From NCBI RefSeq assembly GCF_003999975.1, contig NZ_RJAC01000002.1:248001-312000 (forward strand): a stretch of DNA of 64,000 nt. Reading direction: 5' to 3'. Source of the stretch: Actinoplanes solisilvae (GTDB lineage: Bacteria > Actinomycetota > Actinomycetes > Mycobacteriales > Micromonosporaceae). Below the pieces are notes generated by a model, which saw nothing but the letters and a program-made list of their open reading frames with translations, was not told where the DNA came from and did not search any database. Below, piece after piece: positions 56,953 through 64,000 of the stretch. Made by a program: the position numbers and the translations under genes. Numbering within the stretch: the first letter of the stretch is position 1; each line of letters begins with the position of its first letter.

Positions 56953-58397
56953 GCAGCGCCGTCCACGCCCGCCTGCGGGCCACCGACCCGGCGCGGTGGC
57001 GCGCGCTCGCTCTCGCCTGGCGCCGCTGGGCGGCCCTGGCCGGCCGTCTGGCCGCCGAGTTCGGCCCGCGGCTGGCCACTCTCGGCTCGGCCTGGCGCGG
57101 CGCCGCCGCCTCGGCCGCGTCCCGCCGGTTTGACGGGCTGCGGCGCCGGCTCGTGCTGTTCCGGCTGCGCTGCTGGCTCGGCGACCAGGTGGCCAGCGAG
57201 TTCGCCGCCGCCCTGGGCCGGGCACGAGCGCTGCTGGCCCAGGGCAACCTTCCGGCCGCCGTCTCGGTAGCCGCTGCGGCTGACACCGCGGCGAGCGAGG
57301 GTCTGCGACGGCTGGCCGAAATCGTCCCGGCCCCGGCCCGGCTGCCCGGACCCGACTGCACGAGCTCACCGTCCGAGGTGCGCCGATGGTGGGCCGGCGT
57401 CCCCGAAGACCAGCGGCACTGGCTGCTGGCAACCGAGCCCGGATGGCTCGCCGGTCTCGACGGTCTGCCCGCCGCCGACCGTGACATAGCCAACCGTCTG
57501 CTGCTCGACGACCACCGGGCCTTCGTCGACCGGGCGATCACCGGCGCGACCGGGGGCGAACGCGACCGGCTCCGCGGCCTGCGCGACGGGCTGGCGGCGC
57601 TGAGCGACCGGCTGGCCGACGAGTCCGGGCCCCGCGCCTACCTGCTGCGGCTCGACCCGCGCGAGGAGGGCCGGGTGGTCGTGGCGCTCGGCGACCCCGA
57701 CCGGGCCGCCAGCGTGCTGACCCACGTGCCGGGCATGACGGCCGGCCTGGCCTCGTTCGGCGGCGAGCTGGCCCGGGCCGAGCGGGTCGCCGTCCGCGCC
57801 GCCGAGCTGGGCCCGCGGGCCTCGACCAGCGCGGTCCTCTGGCTCGACTACGACGCGCCCGACTTCGTCGGCGAGGCGGCGAGCGCCCGCCGGGCCGAGG
57901 CCGCCGCGCCCGCGCTGCGTCAGTTCCAGGAAGGGCTGCGGGCCGGCCACGAGGGCGCGCCCGCCCGGCAGGTCGTGCTGGGCCACAGTTACGGGTCGCT
58001 GGTCGTGGGCCGGGCGGCCGCCGGCGAGGGGCTCGCGGCCGACGGCGTCGTCTTCGTCGGTTCGCCCGGGGTGGGGGTCGACTCGGCGCGCGACCTGCGC
58101 GTGCCGACCAGCGAGGTGTGGTCGACCACCGCACGCGGCGACGTCATCCAGTACGCCGCCGTCGCACCGGGCGGCCTGGTCCGCGACCTGGCCGTGGCCG
58201 GCACCGTGCCCGGGGCCGCGTTGCCGGCCCTCGGACGGCCCGAGCGCGACCTGTGGTTCGGGCACAACCCGAGCGACCCCGGGTTCGGCGCCCGGGTCTT
58301 CGCCAGCGCGCCGCTGGGCGGGCACGCCGGCTATTGGGACCCGGGATCGCCGTCCCTCGACACCATGGCCGCCATCACGCTGGGATCAGCGCGATGA
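56949..58397 (+). CDS. DUF1023 alpha/beta hydrolase, possibly T7SS-linked
   Basis: A 482-residue protein. The N-terminal 150 residues are helical and Arg/Ala-rich (a WXG-like or coiled segment), and the C-terminal alpha/beta hydrolase (DUF1023) has AVLWLDYDAPDF, the nucleophile elbow LGHSYGSLVVGRA, VFVGSPGVGVDSARDL and a terminal His region (GHAGYWDPGSPSL). No signal peptide. Coupled with the small helical protein upstream, it may be a toxin- or lipase-like effector or its partner. Convergent with glmS (8-bp gap). Confidence 0.85.
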   Translation: MSSAVHARLRATDPARWRALALAWRRWAALAGRLAAEFGPRLATLGSAWRGAAASAASRRFDGLRRRLVLFRLRCWLGDQVASEFAAALGRARALLAQGNLPAAVSVAAAADTAASEGLRRLAEIVPAPARLPGPDCTSSPSEVRRWWAGVPEDQRHWLLATEPGWLAGLDGLPAADRDIANRLLLDDHRAFVDRAITGATGGERDRLRGLRDGLAALSDRLADESGPRAYLLRLDPREEGRVVVALGDPDRAASVLTHVPGMTAGLASFGGELARAERVAVRAAELGPRASTSAVLWLDYDAPDFVGEAASARRAEAAAPALRQFQEGLRAGHEGAPARQVVLGHSYGSLVVGRAAAGEGLAADGVVFVGSPGVGVDSARDLRVPTSEVWSTTARGDVIQYAAVAPGGLVRDLAVAGTVPGAALPALGRPERDLWFGHNPSDPGFGARVFASAPLGGHAGYWDPGSPSLDTMAAITLGSAR

Positions 58398-58405
58398 GGA
58401 CGTTC

Positions 58406-60289
58406 TTATTCGACAGTGACCGACTTGGCGAGGTTGCGGGGCTGGTCGACGTCGTGGCCACGGGCCGAGGCGATCTCGCACGCGAGGATCTGCAGCGGCA
58501 CTGTGGTCATCAGCGGCGCCAGCAGGGTCGGCGTCGCGGGCACCCGGATCAGGTGGTCGGCGAAGGCGGCGACGTCGTCGTCACCCTCCTCGGCGATCAC
58601 GATGGTGCGGGCGCCGCGGGCGCGCACCTCCTGGATGTTGGAGACGACCTTGTCCCGCATGACGCCGCGCCCGGCCGGCGACGGCACCACGCAGACCACC
58701 GGGGTGCCCTGGTCGATCAGCGCGATCGGCCCGTGCTTGAGCTCCCCGGCCGCGAAGCCCTCGGCGTGCATGTAGGCGAGCTCCTTGAGCTTGAGCGCAC
58801 CCTCCAGCGCCACCGGGTAACCGACATGCCGCCCGATGAAGAGCACCGTCGAGGCGGTCTTGAGGTCGCGGCCCAGCGCTCGCACGTCCTCCATCGAGTC
58901 CAGCAGGCCGCGCAGGCTGTCCGGGGTGCTCTGCAGCTTCTCGACGACCGCGGCGACCTCGTCGGCATACATGACCCCGCGCACCTGGGCCAGGTGCAGG
59001 CCGATCAGGTAACAGGCGACGAGCTGGGTGAGGAAGGCCTTGGTCGACGCCACCGCGATCTCGGGGCCGCCGTGGGTGTAGAGCACTGCGTCCGACTCGC
59101 GCGGGATCGTCGAGCCGTTCGTGTTGCAGATGGCCAGCACCCGGGCCTTCTGCTCCTTGGCGTGGCGCAGAGCCATCAGCGTGTCCATCGTCTCGCCCGA
59201 CTGGCTGATCACGATCACCAGCGTCGAGCGGTCGAGGATCGGGTCGCGGTAGCGGAACTCGCTGGCCAGTTCGACCTCGCAGGGCAGGCGCACCCAGTGT
59301 TCGATGGCGTATTTGGCGACCATGCCCGCGTTGTAGGACGTGCCGCACGCGATGATGAAGATCTTGTCGACATCGCGCAGGTCCTGGTCGGTGAGCCGCA
59401 CCTCGTCGAGGACGATCTCGCCACGGTCGGAGAGCCGGCCCAGCAGCGTGTCGGCGATGGCCTGCGGCTGCTCGGCGATCTCCTTGAGCATGAAGTAGTC
59501 GTATCCGCCCTTCTCGGCGGCCGAGGCGTCCCAGTCGATGTGGAACTCCTTGCCCTCCTGGGGCGAGCCGTCGAAGCCGGTGATCTCGATGCCGGCCGGC
59601 GTGATGAGAACGACCTGGTCCTGGCCGAGCTCGATCGCGTCGCGGGTGTATTCGATGAAGGCCGAGACGTCGCTGGCCAGGAAGTTCTCGCCGTTGCCCC
59701 GGCCGACGACCAGGGGCGAGTTGCGGCGGGCGGCGACGACGGCGTCGGGCACCCGCACGTCGATGGCGAGCAGGGTGAAGGCGCCCTCGAGCCGGCGAAC
59801 CGTGCGGCGCATACCCTCGGCCAGCAGCTCCGGCCCGTCGGCCAGGCCCGACTCGCGCAGCGCCCGCACCTCACCCGCGAGCAGGTGAGCGGCGCACTCG
59901 GTGTCGGTGTCGCTGGCGAACTCGACGCCGGTCGCCTCGAGCTCGGCACGCAGACGCGAGAAGTTCTCGATGATGCCGTTGTGGATGACGGCGACATTGC
60001 CGTCCTGCGAGACGTGCGGGTGGGCGTTGCGGTCGGTCGGGCCGCCGTGCGTCGCCCACCGGGTGTGCCCGATGCCGGTGGGACCGGCGGCGATGCCGGG
60101 ATCCGCGGCCTCGGCGAGCGCCTTCTCCAGATTGGCCAGCTTGCCGGCCTTCTTCTGGGTCAGAACGGTGCCGTCTTCCACGACAGCCACACCGGCGGAG
60201 TCGTATCCGCGGTATTCCAGCCGGCGCAGTCCGTCAAGAACGATGCTGAGCGCCGGACGACCGCCGACGTATCCCACGATGCCACACAT
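58406..60289 (-). CDS. glmS: Glutamine-fructose-6-phosphate aminotransferase (isomerising)
   Basis: Makes glucosamine-6-phosphate, first step to UDP-GlcNAc. ATG 60289 puts the catalytic Cys at position 2 (MCGIVGYVGG), as required after Met removal. The 627 residues have the N-terminal nucleophile glutaminase (LRRLEYRGYDSAGVAV, GHTRWATHGG) and two SIS domains (ACGTSYNAGM, VISQSGETMDTLMA, AYMHAEGFAAGELKHGP), ending NLAKSVTVE. Predicted leaderless transcript. GlmM, two steps on, is encoded at 62.6 kb. Confidence 0.97.
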   Translation of the reverse strand: MCGIVGYVGGRPALSIVLDGLRRLEYRGYDSAGVAVVEDGTVLTQKKAGKLANLEKALAEAADPGIAAGPTGIGHTRWATHGGPTDRNAHPHVSQDGNVAVIHNGIIENFSRLRAELEATGVEFASDTDTECAAHLLAGEVRALRESGLADGPELLAEGMRRTVRRLEGAFTLLAIDVRVPDAVVAARRNSPLVVGRGNGENFLASDVSAFIEYTRDAIELGQDQVVLITPAGIEITGFDGSPQEGKEFHIDWDASAAEKGGYDYFMLKEIAEQPQAIADTLLGRLSDRGEIVLDEVRLTDQDLRDVDKIFIIACGTSYNAGMVAKYAIEHWVRLPCEVELASEFRYRDPILDRSTLVIVISQSGETMDTLMALRHAKEQKARVLAICNTNGSTIPRESDAVLYTHGGPEIAVASTKAFLTQLVACYLIGLHLAQVRGVMYADEVAAVVEKLQSTPDSLRGLLDSMEDVRALGRDLKTASTVLFIGRHVGYPVALEGALKLKELAYMHAEGFAAGELKHGPIALIDQGTPVVCVVPSPAGRGVMRDKVVSNIQEVRARGARTIVIAEEGDDDVAAFADHLIRVPATPTLLAPLMTTVPLQILACEIASARGHDVDQPRNLAKSVTVE

Positions 60290-60296
60290 GGCGGTG

Positions 60297-60325
60297 ACTC
60301 TAACCGAACTTCGCTCATCCGTCAT
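60297..60325 (-). promoter_or_regulatory. Predicted glmS promoter, leaderless
   Basis: On the minus strand ATGACG (60325-60320), 17-bp spacer, TAGAGT (60302-60297), then 7 nt to the ATG at 60289. No SD precedes the start codon, consistent with transcription beginning there. The glmS ribozyme of Firmicutes is not expected and there is no room for it. Confidence 0.5.
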
Positions 60326-60457
60326 GCGCATGAACCACCCTTTCGAGCACACGGCTTGCGCAAAACGAGCCGAACGGCCGACCGCGCCCTCGATCGGCTG
60401 GCGCCTTTGGCGTACCGTCGGCTACCGCGCTACAACAGCGCGCTCGTTTCGGGAGAC

Positions 60458-61345
60458 ATGTTGAGCAATCAGCCCGACAATCGGCAGCCGGACGACGTTT
60501 CCGAGCCAACCGCTCCGCTCGGTGGCGCGTCACCGGTCTCGGGTCAGCCCTGGTCGACGCCCTCGGGCGACGCGATGGCCCCGGGGCCCTACCCGCCGTC
60601 GTTCACGCCCGGCTACGCCTCGCCGCCGCAGCCGCCGAACCCCGAATACCCGCCGACGTCGCAGTTCCCACCGACGCCGACGACTCAGATGCCTCAGGCG
60701 TACAGCGCGCCGCATTCCGCACAGCCCGATTACACGCAACCCGGCTATGTCCCGCCGCAGTACAGCCCACCCGGCTACGGCGCCCCGGGCCCCGCCGGCA
60801 AGCCGCCCCGCAAGAGCAGCCTGCCGATCGTGGCGGTGCTGGTGGCGGTCACGCTCCTGCTGTGCGGCGGTGTCGTGACCGCCGGTGTGCTCATCGCGCG
60901 CAATGTGGCCGACCGGGCGGAAGAGGCGATCGGCCCGCTCTCCGATCTGCCCTCGGCCGCCCCGGAGATCCCGGCGCTGCCCACCGACCTTCCCGACCTG
61001 CCCACCGCCCTGCCGAGCCTGCCCGCCGCGCCCGACCTGGGCGACCTGGGCGGCCGCAAGATCAAGGTGACCTACGAGGTGACCGGCAACGGCAAGGCGT
61101 CCCAGATCCTCTACGTGGCGAAGGTCGGCGAGGGGGCCAAGCGGCTGCAGAACGTCGACCTGCCGTGGAAACTCACCGTCGAGATGGAGACCCCGGCTGC
61201 GGCTTCGGTTGTCGCGATGCGGGTCGGCACATCGGACGTCTCGATCAGTTGCCGGGCCGTGGTCGACGGCACCGAGGTCAAACAGAGCAAGGTGAGCTCG
61301 GGCCCGGTCGCCGTGGCCACCTGCAACCACCTCGCCCTCAACTGA
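60458..61345 (+). CDS. MmpS-like membrane protein with Pro-rich cytoplasmic N-terminus
   Basis: A 295-residue protein. ATG 60458 follows GGGAGA; the first 125 residues are Pro/Tyr/Gln-rich (SPPGYGAPGPAGK) and probably disordered, then one transmembrane helix (about 128-150), a Pro/Leu linker (LPTDLPDLPTALPSLP), and a C-terminal extracellular domain (KIKVTYEVTGNGKASQILYV, SISCRAVVDG) with the MmpS-type beta fold and one probable disulfide. MmpS proteins assist MmpL lipid exporters in mycobacteria; no mmpL gene is nearby, so the function here is open. Confidence 0.85.
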   Translation: MLSNQPDNRQPDDVSEPTAPLGGASPVSGQPWSTPSGDAMAPGPYPPSFTPGYASPPQPPNPEYPPTSQFPPTPTTQMPQAYSAPHSAQPDYTQPGYVPPQYSPPGYGAPGPAGKPPRKSSLPIVAVLVAVTLLLCGGVVTAGVLIARNVADRAEEAIGPLSDLPSAAPEIPALPTDLPDLPTALPSLPAAPDLGDLGGRKIKVTYEVTGNGKASQILYVAKVGEGAKRLQNVDLPWKLTVEMETPAAASVVAMRVGTSDVSISCRAVVDGTEVKQSKVSSGPVAVATCNHLALN

Positions 61346-61361
61346 GCGGGAGACGGTCCTG

Positions 61362-62540
61362 ATGAGCGATCCGCTGGTCGAACGGATGCGCCCGTTCGGC
61401 ACGACGATCTTCACCGAGATGTCCGCGCTGGCGGTCCGCACCGGCTCGATCAACCTGGGCCAGGGGTTCCCCGACACCGACGGGCCGGTCGAGATGCTCC
61501 AGGCCGCGGCCCGGGCGTTGCGGGAGGGCGCGAACCAGTACCCGCCACTGCCCGGCATTCCCGTGCTGCGCGCCGCGATCGCCACGCACGAACAGCGGTT
61601 CTGGGGCCTGCCGCGCGATCCCGACAGCGAAGTGGTCGTCACCGCGGGGGCCACCGAGGCGGTCGCGGCGGCGATCCTGGCGCTCTGCGAGCCGGGCGAC
61701 GAGGTTGTCACGTTCGAGCCCTACTACGACTCGTACGCGGCCTCGATCACGCTGGCCGGCGCCGTCCGCCGTCCGGTCACGTTGCGGCCCGGCACCGACG
61801 GCCGCTATCGGTTCGACGAGGGTGAGCTGCGGGCCGCGTTCGGGCCGCGCACCCGCCTCGTGCTGCTCAACTCGCCGCACAACCCGACCGGCAAGGTGTT
61901 CACCGCCGCCGAACTGGCCCTGATCGCCGATCTCTGCCGGCAGCACGACACGTACGCCGTGACCGACGAGGTCTACGAACACCTGGTCTTCACCGATGCC
62001 GCCGAGCCGCATGTGCCGCTCGCGAGCCTGCCGGGCATGCGTGAGCGCACCCTGCGCATATCGTCGGCCGGCAAGACGTTCTCGTGCACAGGCTGGAAGG
62101 TCGGCTGGGCCACCGGGCCCGCTCGGCTGGTGTCCGCGGTCACCCGGGTCAAGCAGTTCCTGACCTTTGTGAACGCCGGTCCGTTGCAGCCGGCCGTGGC
62201 CGTCGCGCTGGGCCTGCCCGACTCCTATTTCACCGGTTTCCGCGACGAGCTCCAGGCCCGCCGCGACCATCTGACCGCCGGGCTGATCGAGGCGGGCTTC
62301 GCCGTTCAGCCGTCCGACGGCACCTATTTCGTGACGGCCGACATCACTCCGCTGGGTGGCACGGACGGCGTCGAGTTCTGCCGGGAACTGCCCGAGCGCT
62401 GCGGCGTAGTGGCGGTGCCGACCCAGGTCTTCTACGACAACCAGGCCGCCGGCCGGCACCTGATCCGCTTCGCCTTCTGCAAACGGGAAGCGGTCATCGA
62501 CGAGGCGGCCCAGCGTCTGTCGAAGCTGGGCCGCGGATAA
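61362..62540 (+). CDS. Class I/II PLP aminotransferase
   Basis: A 392-residue fold-type I aminotransferase. Motifs: INLGQGFPDTDGP, NQYPPLPGIPVLR, VTAGATEAVAAAI, NSPHNPTGKVF, TDEVYEHLVF, and the PLP-Lys in SSAGKTFSCTGWKVGW. The GQGFPD start and SPHNPTGK fit the kynurenine/methionine aminotransferase group to which actinobacterial N-succinyldiaminopimelate (DapC-like) enzymes belong; exact substrate unresolved. 16 bp after the MmpS-like gene. Its last codons form copy 1 of a 21-bp tandem repeat. Confidence 0.93.
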   Translation: MSDPLVERMRPFGTTIFTEMSALAVRTGSINLGQGFPDTDGPVEMLQAAARALREGANQYPPLPGIPVLRAAIATHEQRFWGLPRDPDSEVVVTAGATEAVAAAILALCEPGDEVVTFEPYYDSYAASITLAGAVRRPVTLRPGTDGRYRFDEGELRAAFGPRTRLVLLNSPHNPTGKVFTAAELALIADLCRQHDTYAVTDEVYEHLVFTDAAEPHVPLASLPGMRERTLRISSAGKTFSCTGWKVGWATGPARLVSAVTRVKQFLTFVNAGPLQPAVAVALGLPDSYFTGFRDELQARRDHLTAGLIEAGFAVQPSDGTYFVTADITPLGGTDGVEFCRELPERCGVVAVPTQVFYDNQAAGRHLIRFAFCKREAVIDEAAQRLSKLGRG

Positions 62541-62605
62541 CCGAAGCTGGGCCGCGGACAACCGAAGCCGGGCCGCGGGTAACCCGAAGCTGAACAGCGG
62601 ATAGG
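62521..62605 (+). repeat. 21-bp tandem repeat at the aminotransferase 3' end
   Basis: Copies at 62521-62541, 62542-62562, 62563-62583 and, after one extra C, 62585-62605. The unit is CGAAGCTGGGCCGCGGATAA plus C; copy 2 differs by one base (gat to gac), copy 3 by about three, copy 4 by more. Copy 1 includes the coding end and TAA stop. The 21-nt period keeps the reading frame, so read-through of the stop would add a PKLGRG-type repeat. Confidence 0.9.
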
Positions 62606-62609
62606 GCTG

Positions 62610-63959
62610 CTAGGCGGGGCTGGCCGCGCGGACCTCGTCGGCGATGCGCTCGGCGACCTCGCGGGCCTGCTCCTCCGTCTCGGCCTCGACCATGACGCGG
62701 ACCAGCGGCTCGGTACCCGACGGGCGGAGCAGCACGCGGCCGGTCTCGCCCAGCTCGTTCTCGGCCAGCGCGACGGCGGCCTGGACGGCCGGGGCCGCCG
62801 CGCCCGCCTCGCGGTTGCCGACCCGTACGTTGATCAGCACCTGGGGAAGCTTGTGGACGACCGCGGCGAGGTCGGCCAGCGACTTGCCGCTCGCGGCGAT
62901 CTGGGCCATCAGGTGCAGGCCGGTCAGCACGCCGTCGCCGGTGGTCGCGAAGGCCGGCATCACGATGTGCCCGCTCTGCTCGCCGCCCAGCGCCAGGCCG
63001 TCCGCGTCCAGCGCCTCGAGCACGTACCGGTCGCCGACCTTGGTCTCGATCAGCTTGATGCCGGACTGCTTCATGGCGATCCGCAGCCCGAGGTTGCTCA
63101 TCACGGTCGCGACCAGCGTGTTGTCGGTCAGCGTTCCGGCGTCGCGCATCGCCAGCGCCAGGATCGCCATGATCTGGTCGCCGTCGACGACCTCACCCGA
63201 GGCGGTCACGGCCAGGCAGCGGTCGGCGTCGCCGTCGTGGGCCAGGCCCAGGTCGGCACCGGCGGCCAGCACGGCCTCGCGCACCTTGTCGAGGTGCGTG
63301 GAGCCGCACTCGTCGTTGATGTTGTAGCCGTCCGGGTCGGCGTGGATCGCGATGACCTCGGCGCCGGCCTCCTCGTAGGCGACCGGGGCCACCTCGCTGG
63401 CCGCGCCGTTCGCGCAGTCGACCACGACCTTGATGCCCTCGAGACGGTTCGGCAGGGCGCTGACCAGGTGCTTGATGTAGTGCTCGGCCCCGTCGAGCAG
63501 GTCGTTGACCCGGCCGATGCCGGCGCCGGTCGGACGGCCGATCGTGCCGTGCCCGTCCTCGACCGCGCGCTCGATGCGCTCCTCCAGCTCGTCGGGCAGC
63601 TTCGTGCCGCCGGCGGCGAAGAGCTTGATGCCGTTGTCGGGCATCGGGTTGTGCGACGCGGACAGCATCACGCCGAGGTCGGCGTTGGTCTGGCTGACCA
63701 GGTAGGCCACTGCGGGGGTGGGCAGCACGCCGACCCGCACCACGTTGGCTCCGGCGCTGGTGAGACCGGCGACGACGGCCGCCTCGAGCATCTCGCCGCT
63801 GGCCCGCGGGTCACGCCCGACGATCGCCAGTGGAGTGTGGCTGCTGTCGCTCTCCACCAGGACCCGTGCGGCCGCGACCGCCACGCTGAGGGCAAGCTCA
63901 GGGGTCAGGTCCCCGTTAGCGAGACCGCGTACGCCGTCGGTGCCGAACAGTCGCCCCAT
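62610..63959 (-). CDS. glmM: Phosphoglucosamine mutase
   Basis: Interconverts glucosamine-6- and -1-phosphate for UDP-GlcNAc. The 449 residues are complete: [15 protein letters not shown], phospho-Ser in [12 protein letters not shown], magnesium motif [12 protein letters not shown], sugar loop [11 protein letters not shown], and the terminal phosphate loop [23 protein letters not shown] precedes the ATG at 63959. Leftward and convergent with the aminotransferase. Confidence 0.97.
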   Translation of the reverse strand: MGRLFGTDGVRGLANGDLTPELALSVAVAAARVLVESDSSHTPLAIVGRDPRASGEMLEAAVVAGLTSAGANVVRVGVLPTPAVAYLVSQTNADLGVMLSASHNPMPDNGIKLFAAGGTKLPDELEERIERAVEDGHGTIGRPTGAGIGRVNDLLDGAEHYIKHLVSALPNRLEGIKVVVDCANGAASEVAPVAYEEAGAEVIAIHADPDGYNINDECGSTHLDKVREAVLAAGADLGLAHDGDADRCLAVTASGEVVDGDQIMAILALAMRDAGTLTDNTLVATVMSNLGLRIAMKQSGIKLIETKVGDRYVLEALDADGLALGGEQSGHIVMPAFATTGDGVLTGLHLMAQIAASGKSLADLAAVVHKLPQVLINVRVGNREAGAAAPAVQAAVALAENELGETGRVLLRPSGTEPLVRVMVEAETEEQAREVAERIADEVRAASPA

Positions 63960-64000
63960 GAAGGTCTTCCTCTCGCCGGCCGCCTTGGACCGGACCGTGT

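Noticed and set aside
58118-60457. Very long frame running into the MmpS-like gene
   Set aside because: It is antisense to glmS. The MmpS-like protein starts at 60458 with an SD.
58406-60457. glmS ribozyme upstream of glmS
   Set aside because: Known from Firmicutes; here only 168 bp separate the divergent genes, a promoter lies directly at the start codon and no ribozyme core was recognised.

Overview
The window is about 70 % G+C actinobacterial chromosome, most like Micromonosporaceae (Actinoplanes/Micromonospora relatives). The evidence is a BldM-like regulator next to a WhiD/WhiB3-type WhiB protein, a GroEL1 with a histidine-rich tail, an MtCM-like chorismate mutase, the pair guaB2-guaB3, and the syntenic block glmM-glmS-acpS-nnr-alr-tsaEBD-groESL. 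That block is shared, with rearrangement, by streptomycetes and mycobacteria. The genus cannot be fixed from sequence alone. Nothing looks like an integrated phage, IS element, CRISPR array or tRNA cluster; this is mainly core chromosome with lineage-specific inserts.

Layout. 1-5.6 kb: 3' end of an M23 peptidase gene, PcrA helicase, secreted 5'-nucleotidase, and a chorismate mutase gene preceded by a short Phe-Phe-Tyr-Tyr leader peptide and strong hairpins (a likely aromatic amino acid attenuator). 5.7-11.3 kb: five-gene peptide/nickel-type ABC importer. 11.5-15.7 kb: envelope-stress-like module of a LuxR response regulator, a PspC-domain histidine kinase that appears to start at AUC, and a divergent PspC/LiaF-like membrane protein. 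15.7-18 kb: phosphatidylethanolamine synthesis, with a decarboxylase carrying an extra N-terminal Rossmann-like domain convergent with pssA. 18.2-20 kb: two adjacent proteins, each with two Nudix domains. 20.2-29.2 kb: small PspC protein, GMP synthase, subtilisin-like protease, LCP protein, M1 peptidase lipoprotein, guaB3 and guaB2. 29.3-31.2 kb: DUF5319, bldM-like, whiD-like. 31.4-40.4 kb: insert with a membrane molybdoenzyme, an M16 peptidase with a partner, and a ROK-regulated xylose-type importer. 40.8-44.8 kb: YbaK, a methyltransferase, groES-groEL under two CIRCE operators. 44.9-48.3 kb: heterodimeric ABC exporter with complementary active-site decay. 48.4-56.5 kb: a long leftward run (acpS, nnr, alr, hydrolase, tsaE, ung, tsaB, rimI, tsaD, small protein). 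56.7-64 kb: a WXG100-like protein with a DUF1023 hydrolase, glmS, an MmpS-like protein, an aminotransferase ending in a 21-bp tandem repeat, and glmM.

How it fits together. Much of the window serves envelope construction and its surveillance: amino sugars (GlmS, GlmM), D-Ala (Alr), phospholipid (PssA, Psd), wall polymer attachment (LCP), wall hydrolysis (M23) and a Lia/Psp-like stress system. A second theme is purine and translation housekeeping (GuaA, GuaB2, GuaB3, t6A synthesis, RimI, YbaK, GroESL). A third is developmental control (BldM, WhiD). The strongest candidates for new biology are the FFYY leader, the Psd fusion, the complementary exporter pair and the AUC-initiated kinase.
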